From the IMG/VR virus record IMGVR_UViG_3300019093_001331, positions 1 to 20,041 of that record: DNA of 20,041 nt; one strand, given 5' to 3'. Shown here piece by piece: positions 13,490 through 20,041 of this stretch. Both the position numbers and the translations under genes were made by a program. The notes beneath the pieces are model-generated. The model did no database searches and had not been told where the DNA came from. It worked only from the letters and a program-made list of their open reading frames with translations. Each line of letters begins with the position of its first letter. Position 1 is the stretch's first letter. Source of the DNA: a virus.

Positions 13490-13826
13490 TGTTTGTGAAG
13501 TGAAGTTTTCTAGGAAGCGGCCTGTTGCAGGTGAACCGCTCACGCGCAGAATGCTATGCACCAACAGTGCAGGCTTGTTGGGTAGTATAAATGGTAAGAT
13601 CTTATTAAATTACAAGCAGCCTAAAAGACGACCAAAATTTGATCCTACTAACAAAAATATTATCATAACATGGGACATTTTCATGCAAGATTTTAGATGC
13701 ATCAACATGGAGAGCTGTGAGCTCATAAAAACAATACCTATCACGGATGATGAATTTTGGAAATATTTTAATGAAAGTCTGCGCTTCATGTCAGTTGCAG
13801 AGAAAGAAAGGTTCATGAACACATGA
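13446..13826 (+). CDS. DUF2693-like small protein
   Basis: 126 residues from ATG 13446 (MKITLGSLKNLL). Upstream codons in this frame overlap the co-chaperonin gene and read as nonsense, so the later start is preferred even though it still overlaps by 44 bases. LKNLLENNVCEVKFSRKRP, then TRRMLCTNS, and later NIIITWDIFMQDFRCINMESCELI recall the DUF2693 pattern (l-l-x-e-n-v-v-e-V-x-F-t-k ... R-x-M-x-C-T ... l-t-V-W-D-x-e-x-x-x-w-R-x-f-x-x-d-s-i), a small family common in T4-like phages without assigned function. The C-terminal helix (DDEFWKYFNESLRFM) is additional. ATGA overlap with the next gene. Confidence 0.6.
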   Translation: MKITLGSLKNLLENNVCEVKFSRKRPVAGEPLTRRMLCTNSAGLLGSINGKILLNYKQPKRRPKFDPTNKNIIITWDIFMQDFRCINMESCELIKTIPITDDEFWKYFNESLRFMSVAEKERFMNT

Positions 13827-14161
13827 GCATTCTTAATTTAGAAAAAGATGTGACTTCGATTTTTCAAAAAGATCTCAAATTTAAAATCAATAACAAAATA
13901 TTAAGAGAGGGCAAGCTGATACTTTTTTCCTTCAAAGAGTTCTATCTGCACTTCAAGCTTTGTGTGGGAGACAATGCATACAAATATATTGAAATACCTT
14001 ACCCGTACACATATAAATTTGAAAAAAACCAACTATTTTTTGATTACACAAATTACACACTCACCAAGAAGAATAAGGAACTGGAGACAATTATTAAGCT
14101 TTTAAAAAGACAGAAGTTTTCAAAATTTTACGATAATACCTTGATCATTGAGTTCTTATAA
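13823..14161 (+). CDS. Hypothetical protein, unrecognised
   Basis: 112 residues, Lys/Phe/Tyr-rich, with no family I recognise. The pattern is a short amphipathic N-terminal helix (SILNLEKDVTSIFQ), then alternating beta-like segments (KLILFSFKEFYLHFKLCV, YKYIEIPYPYTYKF), then a Lys-rich helix (KKNKELETIIKLLKRQKF) and a hydrophobic C-terminal strand (NTLIIEFL). No signal peptide, no membrane segment, no Cys pair. ATGA overlap with the upstream gene and a 13-base gap to the helicase suggest it is genuine and co-expressed. Confidence 0.6.
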   Translation: MSILNLEKDVTSIFQKDLKFKINNKILREGKLILFSFKEFYLHFKLCVGDNAYKYIEIPYPYTYKFEKNQLFFDYTNYTLTKKNKELETIIKLLKRQKFSKFYDNTLIIEFL

Positions 14162-14174
14162 CTACAATTAGTAC

Positions 14175-15803
14175 GTGCAGAAAAAATTAGTTTCTTATTT
14201 TCCTCAAAACTATACTCCGAGCAGCAGTCAGATACAGTTGATTGATGGTGTTGAGAAAGCTTTTGCCAAAGGAAAGAAGTTTGTGATCTGCTGTGCGCCC
14301 ACAGGCACAGGTAAAAGCTTTCTTGGCAAGACATTGGCTAATCTGAGCACACCACCCACTGCAGCATATACCAGTCTTATCAACAGTTATGATGCATTCA
14401 GACAAGATTACAGTGGCAATTATACACATGAAGCAGACGCAAGGAAGGAACCTGCCTTTGGCACCTTCACTCTGACCATAACAAAATCTCTGCAAGACCA
14501 ATACATTCAGTTGTTTGAGGATGGCAAACTATTGAAGGGCAAAACAAATTATCAATGCCATGTGGATGAAAATTTTGATGTGGAGTCTGCACCATGTGTA
14601 TTAGTAAGCAAGCTCAAGGAGGATTGCTGGACAAAAAATATATGTCCTTATTATGCTGCAAGAAACACTGCTCTGCTGGACAGGTTCTCCATTTTAAATT
14701 ACAAAATGTTTTTATCTCTGCCAGATCATGTGAAACGAAAAAATTTTATTGTGTGTGATGAAGCGTCAGAATTAGAGGATGAATTGGTGAGACGGTTCTC
14801 TGCTCTCATTGATTATGACAGATTGAGGAGCTACGATATCAGTGTGCTGCCTCTGGTCACAGAGAGCATGCAGAAAACTCGTGTCTGGCTGTACGAGCTC
14901 ATCTTTCGTCTCAGCGAAACAATTGGCCTGCTACAAAGCAGGAACACCAAAAAAATAACCAATCTATCTCCATTGGACAAAATTAAAATTCGCTATCTCA
15001 AGAACCTACACAGCAATCTTGCAATTATTGAATCGCTGTGGGATGAGTGTGAGTTTGTTGTGGACAAGGATTCACGCCGTGCCTTGTTCACACCACTCAA
15101 AGTGGACAAATTATCAAAATATATCTTTGATTATGGTGACAACATCTTGTTAATGTCTGCTACCATCATTGATCATAAAAACTTTGCAAAAACGCTGGGC
15201 ATCAAAGATTATGAATATGTGGAGGTTGACTCCACTTTTGAATCGTCAAAATCACCCATATATGTCACATCTAAGAACAAGTTAAACTATAAAACCATTA
15301 AAACAGAATTGCCAGAAATTGTTAACAAGATTAAGCAAATTTGTGATTTTCATAAAGATGAAAAGGGTATCATACACACCCATACCATGGAGATAACAGA
15401 ATATATTAAAGCAAATTTGAGTGGTGATAGATTTCTCTTCAGGGAGCTATCGTCAAAAAATGAAGATATTCTCAAGGAGCATTCCTTGAGCAGTGCACCT
15501 ACTGTGCTGGTGTCACCATCATTGTCCTTTGGTATTGATCTCAAGGATGAATTGGCTAGATTTCAAATCATAGTCAAACTGCCATACTTGCCATTATCTT
15601 CCAAAAGAATCAAGAAGTTGTTTGAATTGGACAAAACCTGGTACATTGATAAAATGTTGAACGCCATGGTGCAAGCAACTGGAAGAGCTACAAGAAGCAA
15701 AAATGATTACTCTGTTACGTACATCCTGGACGGTAACATAGTGGATGTCATAAAGACACACAAAGACAGATTACCAAAATACTTTATTGATAGGGTTATC
15801 TAG
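14175..15803 (+). CDS. XPD/DinG-type SF2 DNA helicase with probable Fe-S domain
   Basis: 542 residues from GTG 14175. Helicase motifs in order: Walker A APTGTGKS (41-48), Ia TLTITKSLQDQY (99-110), II DEAS (195-198), III MSAT (327-330), V SPSLSFGIDL (447-456), VI QATGRATRS (500-508). Between Ia and II lie C128, C141, C151 and C157 (YQCH, APC, EDCW, ICPYY). This is the location and number of the 4Fe-4S ligands in the XPD/DinG/Rad3 family, which are 5'-3' DNA helicases. The protein is shorter than DinG (about 715) but has the complete motor. T4 uses other helicases (gp41, Dda, UvsW), so this could serve repair, recombination or R-loop clearance. Its stop is 16 bases before the late fibre gene. 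Confidence 0.82.
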   Translation: MQKKLVSYFPQNYTPSSSQIQLIDGVEKAFAKGKKFVICCAPTGTGKSFLGKTLANLSTPPTAAYTSLINSYDAFRQDYSGNYTHEADARKEPAFGTFTLTITKSLQDQYIQLFEDGKLLKGKTNYQCHVDENFDVESAPCVLVSKLKEDCWTKNICPYYAARNTALLDRFSILNYKMFLSLPDHVKRKNFIVCDEASELEDELVRRFSALIDYDRLRSYDISVLPLVTESMQKTRVWLYELIFRLSETIGLLQSRNTKKITNLSPLDKIKIRYLKNLHSNLAIIESLWDECEFVVDKDSRRALFTPLKVDKLSKYIFDYGDNILLMSATIIDHKNFAKTLGIKDYEYVEVDSTFESSKSPIYVTSKNKLNYKTIKTELPEIVNKIKQICDFHKDEKGIIHTHTMEITEYIKANLSGDRFLFRELSSKNEDILKEHSLSSAPTVLVSPSLSFGIDLKDELARFQIIVKLPYLPLSSKRIKKLFELDKTWYIDKMLNAMVQATGRATRSKNDYSVTYILDGNIVDVIKTHKDRLPKYFIDRVI

Positions 15804-15806
15804 GTA

Positions 15807-15814
15807 GATAAATA
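15807..15814 (+). promoter_or_regulatory. T4-type late promoter box before the fibre-like gene
   Basis: GATAAATA matches the T4-like late -10 consensus NATAAATA. The box ends five bases before the ATG at 15820 and directly follows the helicase stop. No Shine-Dalgarno sequence lies in the usual window. T4 late starts lie about six bases after the box, so the transcript would begin at the initiation codon. Confidence 0.55.
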
Positions 15815-15819
15815 ACTAC

Positions 15820-16662
15820 ATGGGTCAAATATCATTAACAGGACAAGCATTGGCGTTGCACAACTTGAATACAAATGGTCTCATAACTAGGACTGCAGCT
15901 GGCACAGTAGCAGGCAGAACCATAGCAAGTGGCACTGGCATCGCGGTCACTGATGGTGATGGCGTGGCAGGCAGCCCGGTAACCGCTTTATCCGGCCAAG
16001 CATTGGCGTTGCACAACTTAGGCACAAATGGTCTCATAACCAGAACTGCAGCTGGCACAGTAGCAGGCAGAACCATAGCAAGTGGCACTGGCATCGCGGT
16101 CACTGATGGTGATGGCGTGGCAGGCAGCCCGGTAACTGCTTTGTCAGGTCAAGCATTAGCCTTGCATAACATAACTGATAACGGCATCATATATAGAACT
16201 GGCACTGGTACTTTTGCTGCTGCCACATCAGGCACAAGCTCCTTTCTAAGAAACCAAGTGTACACAACTGGCACAGTTAATTATCTGGCTGCAGTTGGCA
16301 CTTATGCAACCATAGGTGTTGTGCCAGCAGGCTTTAGGTTTGCACCACAAGATCTCATTTTCACAGTGGACGCTGTGACTGGTGCTGTGGGTAGTACTGA
16401 CACCATGCCCGTTTTTAGAGTTTACAACAGCAACTCAGCCACTGTCTTGGCCAATCAGATCACACCCACGGTGTCACCATTTTCAAGTAGTGCTACTTTG
16501 AGTATCAATCAGTGGGCTAGAAGCTCATTAACCGCCGCCCGGTCAACTACTGCTACACCTGGCGACACATTATATTTGCGCGTAGACACAGCATATGCCA
16601 TAGGCAATGGTAGTTATACTGTATTAAATGGTAAGGTTATTTTGACAGGATATCTGTACTAA
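15820..16662 (+). CDS. Fibre-like virion protein with internal repeats
   Basis: 280 residues. Residues 6-108 are two near-identical 51-residue repeats (LTGQALALHNL...TRTAAGTVAGRTIASGTGIAVT...GVAGSPVTA), with the start of a third (LSGQALALHNI). This Gly/Ala/Thr-rich 'tRTaaGTva.RtI..GtGi.vtnGdGvaGnP' motif is a common repetitive shaft element of phage tail-fibre and receptor-binding proteins. From about 140 to the end the sequence becomes beta-rich and non-repetitive (TVNYLAAVG, FTVDAVTGAVGS, FRVYNSNS, LYLRVDTAYAIG, VILTGYLY), consistent with a globular tip. No transmembrane segment. The late-promoter box and position next to the head genes make a head fibre or decoration equally possible. Confidence 0.7.
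   Translation: MGQISLTGQALALHNLNTNGLITRTAAGTVAGRTIASGTGIAVTDGDGVAGSPVTALSGQALALHNLGTNGLITRTAAGTVAGRTIASGTGIAVTDGDGVAGSPVTALSGQALALHNITDNGIIYRTGTGTFAAATSGTSSFLRNQVYTTGTVNYLAAVGTYATIGVVPAGFRFAPQDLIFTVDAVTGAVGSTDTMPVFRVYNSNSATVLANQITPTVSPFSSSATLSINQWARSSLTAARSTTATPGDTLYLRVDTAYAIGNGSYTVLNGKVILTGYLY
15835..16180 (+). repeat. 153-bp tandem duplication inside the fibre-like gene
   Basis: Two copies, 15835-15987 and 15988-16140, differ at only a few positions, followed by a partial and more diverged third copy to about 16180. The unit is exactly 51 codons, so the duplication keeps frame. Near-identity at the DNA level, including synonymous sites, indicates recent duplication or ongoing homogenisation and makes copy number likely to vary between relatives. 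Confidence 0.9.
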
Positions 16663-16687
16663 GCTCATAAAAATAGCATTTCCAAGA

Positions 16688-16695
16688 TATAAATA
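16688..16695 (+). promoter_or_regulatory. T4-type late promoter box before the prohead protease gene
   Basis: TATAAATA, a perfect match to the T4 late consensus, in the 38-base gap after the fibre-like gene. It ends five bases before the ATG at 16701. No Shine-Dalgarno is present upstream of that ATG. Confidence 0.65.
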
Positions 16696-16700
16696 TTATT

Positions 16701-17375
16701 ATGGCTCTAAAACTATTGGTAGAAAGACCTGCTCCTGAAGAACAATTTGAATATGTTTTAGAAGAGAAGAATTCCAAAGGCCCTGCCACTCTGTACATCA
16801 ATGGACCATACATGATGGCTGAAGGTGTTAATAAAAATAACAGAGTGTATGATGTGAATGAAATGGCACGTGAAGTAACACGGTTCAGTGACGAGCTCAT
16901 CAAGAATAACCGCTCCATGGGAGAATTAAATCACCCCACCACTGCTGATGTGGACTTGGAAAGAGCTTGTCACTTGGTTACAGAGCTCAAGCAAGATGGT
17001 AATGTATTTTATGGCAAATCCAAGGTGTTAACCACCCCCATGGGCATGATTGTGCGCTCTCTTGTGAATGATGGTGTGCGAGTTGGCATGTCATCGCGCG
17101 CCTTGGGCAAGCTTGAAGAACAATCCAGTGGCATACAACGTGTCACAGAAATGCGTCTGGTGGCCATTGATTGTGTTGCAGATCCATCGTTTCCCAAGGC
17201 CTTTGTCAATGGTATTCTGGAATCCAAGCAGTTTGTTCTGGAAGCAGATGGCAAGTATGCAGAGGTGTATGACACGTTTTGCAACACACTGAAGAACTTG
17301 CCTAGAGTGGATGTGGAGTCATATTTAAAAGAACAAATATCAAATTTCTTTAAAAAAATGACTCTGGCAGTATAA
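16701..17375 (+). CDS. 21: Prohead core protease (T4 gp21-like)
   Basis: 224 residues, near T4 gp21 (212). It is the assembly protease of T4-like heads, built into the prohead core, which cleaves scaffold and capsid precursors after L/I-x-E. Visible: a beta-rich N-terminal part (ATLYINGPYMMAEGVNKNNRVY), GELNHP with the catalytic His (H78), RVGMSSRALG with the catalytic Ser (S131 or S132), and MRLVAIDCVADPSFPKAF with the third acidic residue (D157 or D161). The H-S-D order and spacing fit the gp21 family. The ATG is preceded by a perfect TATAAATA, and its stop codon is embedded in the next such box. Neighbours in T4 order (21, 22, 23) confirm the call. Confidence 0.92.
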   Translation: MALKLLVERPAPEEQFEYVLEEKNSKGPATLYINGPYMMAEGVNKNNRVYDVNEMAREVTRFSDELIKNNRSMGELNHPTTADVDLERACHLVTELKQDGNVFYGKSKVLTTPMGMIVRSLVNDGVRVGMSSRALGKLEEQSSGIQRVTEMRLVAIDCVADPSFPKAFVNGILESKQFVLEADGKYAEVYDTFCNTLKNLPRVDVESYLKEQISNFFKKMTLAV

Positions 17376-17378
17376 ATA
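17371..17378 (+). promoter_or_regulatory. T4-type late promoter box before the gp67-like gene
   Basis: TATAAATA overlapping the TAA stop of the protease gene and ending five bases before the ATG at 17384. The spacing is identical to the boxes at 15807 and 16688, and again there is no Shine-Dalgarno sequence. Confidence 0.6.
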
Positions 17379-17383
17379 TTTTT

Positions 17384-17536
17384 ATGCAGAAAGACTTAGT
17401 CAAGAACGGGGCAAAGCTGAAAATTAATCAATTTATTCAAGCAATTTCTGAGAAAAACTTTGCCGCGGCCAATAAATACTTAAAGACTGCAATTGAAGAG
17501 AAGATCATGCAAAGAATCTCCAAGGTTGCAAAATAA
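17384..17536 (+). CDS. Small prohead core protein, gp67-like
   Basis: A 50-residue ORF starting at ATG 17384 and ending TAA 17534-17536. The central part (FIQAISEKNFAAANKYLKTAIEEKIMQRI) is a helical, charged pattern resembling the N-terminus of T4 gp67, the small internal prohead core protein (l-I-e-A-I-x-x-n-d-x-x-a-A-r-k-x-f-x-x-a-m). In T4 gene 67 lies before 68-21-22; here it would lie between 21 and 22 and lacks the acidic tail of gp67. Support comes from its own NATAAATA box at fixed spacing, the close fit between flanking genes (8 bases and 7 bases) and the clean helical composition. The family call is tentative. Confidence 0.6.
   Translation: MQKDLVKNGAKLKINQFIQAISEKNFAAANKYLKTAIEEKIMQRISKVAK
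17471..17478 (+). promoter_or_regulatory. Candidate late promoter box upstream of the scaffold gene
   Basis: AATAAATA inside the gp67-like gene fits NATAAATA and lies 65 bases before the scaffold ATG at 17544. It could give a message with a normal leader. It falls in coding sequence (Asn-Lys-Tyr codons) of an AT-rich genome, so chance is a real possibility. Confidence 0.3.
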
Positions 17537-17543
17537 ACAATTT

Positions 17544-18431
17544 ATGAAAGAAGTAAAAGACGTACTCAAAGAAGCAACCAAAGATATTTTGTCTGAAGAG
17601 ACATTGAATGAGTTGCAGAATATTTTTAATGAAGCAGTCAACACCAAGGTGCAACTGCATGTTGAGAAAGCACTCATTGAGCAAGATGAAGATTATTCCA
17701 GCAAGCTTGAGAAGCTAGTATCTGCCATTGACACAGATCACACAGCCAAGCTGACCAAAGTGTATGAAGCAGTGGTTGCTGATCACACTGGCAAATTGCA
17801 GAATGTTCTCAAAAAATATGAAAACATGTCTGACAAAGACGCCAAGAATTTCAAAGGCAATTTGGTTGAAAACATATCAAATTATTTGGAACTTTACATT
17901 GATGAAGCAATACCTGCTGCATCAATCAATGAAGCAGTAAAGAACAAGCGAGCAGTTGCTGTTCTTGAAGGCATCAAAAAGACTCTGGCTGTTGATGAAG
18001 CACTTGCGAATAGTTCTATTCGTGATGCCATTGTTGACGGCAAGAATCAAATTAATGAAGCTTATAAAAAGCTTGAAGCTGTTCTCTCAGAGAATGCAGC
18101 ATTGAAGTCAAAACTCCAAGAGATTGAAGAAACAAATCTCTTTGCAGAAAAGACAAAAGACATGGATCCACAGAAAGTTAAACAAGTTGTTAAACTTTTT
18201 GCTGGCAAGAATCCTGAATTTGTCAAAGAGAATTTTGACTACACTGTTAAAATGTTTGAAAAGTCTGAGACAGAACGGCTCGAAACACTGGCCACTGAAG
18301 CAGTTGAAGATTCATCTTCATCCCAGGTAGATCGTCCCATTATTGAAGAAAAAATAATTGGTGAGAACACAAATCTGCCTGCTGATGATGATTCATCCAA
18401 ATACTACCTCAAAGAGCTCAGCAAATACTAA
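17544..18431 (+). CDS. 22: Prohead scaffold protein (T4 gp22-like)
   Basis: 295 residues from ATG 17544 (MKEVKDVLKEA); a TTG at 17493 in the same frame lies inside the gp67-like gene and was not used. The protein is almost entirely predicted helix/coiled coil, rich in Lys, Glu and Ala, with repeated segments such as DTDHTAKLTKVYEAVVADHTGKL and YKKLEAVLSENAALKSKLQEIEETN. The C-terminus is acidic and Ser-rich (EAVEDSSSS...ADDDSSKYY). This is the composition of gp22, the major core scaffold on which gp23 assembles and which gp21 degrades; several L/I-x-E sites are present (for example VLEG and EIEE contexts). Position between protease and capsid genes confirms it. Confidence 0.88.
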   Translation: MKEVKDVLKEATKDILSEETLNELQNIFNEAVNTKVQLHVEKALIEQDEDYSSKLEKLVSAIDTDHTAKLTKVYEAVVADHTGKLQNVLKKYENMSDKDAKNFKGNLVENISNYLELYIDEAIPAASINEAVKNKRAVAVLEGIKKTLAVDEALANSSIRDAIVDGKNQINEAYKKLEAVLSENAALKSKLQEIEETNLFAEKTKDMDPQKVKQVVKLFAGKNPEFVKENFDYTVKMFEKSETERLETLATEAVEDSSSSQVDRPIIEEKIIGENTNLPADDDSSKYYLKELSKY

Positions 18432-18448
18432 TTTTTGCAGTTTCGTTT

Positions 18449-18460
18449 AGGCTTTAGCCT
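18449..18460 (+). other. Small inverted repeat in the scaffold-capsid gap
   Basis: AGGCTTTAGCCT is a perfect 12-base palindrome in the 79-base gap between scaffold and capsid genes. As RNA it gives a 4-bp stem with a TTTA loop. No U-tract follows it on the + strand, so it is not a convincing terminator. The rest of the gap shows no NATAAATA box; it holds a GGAG at 18492-18495, fifteen bases before the capsid ATG. Confidence 0.3.
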
Positions 18461-18510
18461 TAATAGGAAAAAAACGGTCGACTTATGTTACGGAGAAATT
18501 TATTCAAAAT

Positions 18511-20013
18511 ATGAAAAAAGTTGTTCGTCCTTCGCAGTCATACATTGACGAGTCAAGAGCTTCAGCTCTTCTTGAAAAGTGGAGTCCAGTATTGGATTAC
18601 ACTTCCAAGAACGTTGCAGCTATCGAAGATGATCATACCCGTTTGAACACAGCCATTCTCTTGGAAAACCAAGAGCAGTGGTGCTTGAGAGAAGCAGGGC
18701 CTAATTATAGCCCTGCCGTTGGTTATGCTAATCAAGCTGGTTCAAATGCTGCCGGCACTGCCGGTGGCTCAATAGGCACATCACAAACAGGCGGTTGGAA
18801 TTCAAATCCAGCTGGCACACCTGGAACTGATACCTATGCAGCTGGTGATTATCGTCTTCCTAAGATCTTGATTCCCATGATTCGTAGAACGTTCCCCGAA
18901 CTTATTTCTAATGAAATCGTTGGCGTGCAGCCCATGTCAGGCCCAGTGGGTTTGGCATTTGCTTTGCGCTATCGTTACGAGAATGAAGCCCTTGGTAACG
19001 GTGTTGATGGTCAGCCATCAGCCACCGGTACAACCGTTGGTACAAACTACGGCAGTCAGACTGCCGCAGGTACTGATGGACAAGAATTGGGTTATCAGTT
19101 CCTAGATACACGTTTCACTGGTACATCATCTGCCGGCTTGTCCGGTAACTCTGCCTTCTCGATCCTCGGATCAGATGCAGGTGTGGCACGTATTCTCAAG
19201 GATTACGAATTGACGGGATCTATCCCTCAGGTCGTGGTTTCCTTCGAGAAAACTGCAGTTGAAGCCGGTACACGTAGACTAGGCGCGCGTTGGTCAGTTG
19301 AATTAGAGCAAGATCTCAAGAACATGAACGGTATTGACATTGACACAGAATTGATAAATGCTATGAGCTATGAGCTACAGGCAGAAATCGATCGTGAAAT
19401 GATCATCCGCATGATCCAGGTCGCTCTAAACGCTGGCGCAGGCGCCGGCTACTCTGTTTGGAGCCCAGCTTCAGCAGACGGCCGTTGGCTCGTTGAACGT
19501 AATCGCGATTTCTATCAGAGACTAATTATCGAAGCTAACCGTATTGCCGTTCGTAATCGTCGTGGTGCAGCCAACTTTGTTGTTGCAACACCTCGCGTTT
19601 GTGCTATCCTAGAGATGCTCCCTGAATTCCAGTGGGTACCTGTCCAGGGTAACGTAAACACACAACCGGTAGGCGTGGCTAAGGTAGGTTCGCTTGGTGG
19701 ACGTTTTAATGTGTATCGTGACACACGTACTGAGGCACAGTTCCAATCTGGTACCCGGAATCAGCCACTCGAGTATGCCCTTCTGGGCTACAAGGGTCCT
19801 GAGTTCTATGATACTGGTATTATCTACTGCCCATACATCCCTGTCATGGTACAGCGTACAATTGGTCCCAATGATTTCGCACCCCGTGTTGGTCTCATGA
19901 CCCGCTACGGTGTTGTCGATAACATCTTTGGTGCTAACTTGTACTATCACGTTATCATCCTCTCGGGTCTAGGCGTTGCCTTTACCCCTGGAACACAATC
20001 AGTCTACTTCTAA
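18511..20013 (+). CDS. 23: Major capsid protein (T4 gp23-like)
   Basis: 500 residues (T4 gp23 is 521). ALLEKWSPVLDY at 19-30 matches the T4-like N-terminal motif; residues 1-61 form the propeptide removed by the prohead protease, with CLRE|AGP (after E61) fitting the L-x-E cut site. A Gly/Ala/Ser/Thr-rich stretch (about 62-112) follows. Then come the conserved core blocks KILIPMIRRTFPELIS, VGVQPMSGPVGLAFALRYRY, and the C-terminal YALLGYKGPEFYDTGIIYCPYIPVM with LMTRYGVV. About 930-960 copies per T4 head would be needed. The sequence uses more CGT/CGC, GGT and C-ending codons than the AT-rich upstream genes, as expected for a very highly expressed protein. Weak GGAG Shine-Dalgarno 15 bases upstream. 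Confidence 0.96.
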   Translation: MKKVVRPSQSYIDESRASALLEKWSPVLDYTSKNVAAIEDDHTRLNTAILLENQEQWCLREAGPNYSPAVGYANQAGSNAAGTAGGSIGTSQTGGWNSNPAGTPGTDTYAAGDYRLPKILIPMIRRTFPELISNEIVGVQPMSGPVGLAFALRYRYENEALGNGVDGQPSATGTTVGTNYGSQTAAGTDGQELGYQFLDTRFTGTSSAGLSGNSAFSILGSDAGVARILKDYELTGSIPQVVVSFEKTAVEAGTRRLGARWSVELEQDLKNMNGIDIDTELINAMSYELQAEIDREMIIRMIQVALNAGAGAGYSVWSPASADGRWLVERNRDFYQRLIIEANRIAVRNRRGAANFVVATPRVCAILEMLPEFQWVPVQGNVNTQPVGVAKVGSLGGRFNVYRDTRTEAQFQSGTRNQPLEYALLGYKGPEFYDTGIIYCPYIPVMVQRTIGPNDFAPRVGLMTRYGVVDNIFGANLYYHVIILSGLGVAFTPGTQSVYF

Positions 20014-20041
20014 CCGAAGAGATAGAGTTGTAAAAGAAAAA

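Noticed and set aside
15835-16180. CRISPR-like or transposon repeat
   Set aside because: The repeats are contiguous, 153 bp, in frame and coding for a fibre shaft motif; there are no spacers.
17493-17543. TTG start extending the scaffold protein
   Set aside because: It lies inside the gp67-like gene; ATG 17544 gives a clean start after that gene's stop.
19609-19950. Minus-strand ORF opposite the capsid gene
   Set aside because: Lies entirely within the certain gp23-like gene and shows no family pattern.

Overview
This window is a piece of a T4-like myovirus genome. All supported genes lie on the + strand, packed head to tail with ATGA or TAATG overlaps or gaps of a few bases. The right end carries the T4 head-morphogenesis order: prohead protease (gp21-like), a small gp67-like core protein, scaffold (gp22-like), major capsid protein (gp23-like). 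The AT-rich composition, NATAAATA late-promoter boxes and a short clamp-loader small subunit resemble marine T4-like phages. The host cannot be determined from the sequence.

Layout. (1) 1-5971: a run of eight predicted glycosyltransferases, one cut by the window edge and one interrupted by a frameshift. (2) 5976-8617: a compact four-gene block of sugar-phosphate nucleotidyltransferase, cupin, RuBisCO-like protein (RLP) and short GDPD-like phosphodiesterase. (3) 8614-9345: a ninth glycosyltransferase. (4) 9388-12078: three sugar-nucleotide enzymes, namely a UDP-glucuronate-decarboxylase-like SDR, a short UDP-glucose/GDP-mannose dehydrogenase-like protein, and a clear GDP-mannose 3,5-epimerase. 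(5) 12109-15803: core or auxiliary genes: DUF366 protein, clamp-loader small subunit (gp62-like), GroES/gp31-like co-chaperonin, DUF2693-like protein, an unknown, and an XPD/DinG-type helicase with a probable Fe-S cysteine set. (6) 15820-20013: a fibre-like protein with a recent 153-bp internal duplication, then the head genes.

Regions 1-4 together look like an accessory glycan cassette: enzymes that make unusual activated sugars next to the transferases that would use them, on virion proteins, phage DNA or the host surface. The most notable item is the RLP. It keeps the KPK motif and the carbamylated-Lys/Asp/Glu metal triad of RuBisCO. It lacks the loop-6 lysine and several bisphosphate-binding residues, so it should not fix CO2. 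Its overlap with a nucleotidyltransferase, a cupin and a phosphodiesterase suggests an undescribed route to a modified sugar or sugar-phosphate.

Three genes of the late region share the spacing NATAAATA-N5-ATG with no Shine-Dalgarno sequence. This would place transcription starts at or next to the start codon and predicts leaderless late messages. No tRNA, CRISPR array, insertion sequence or integrase was seen, and no gene-free stretch exceeds about 80 bases.
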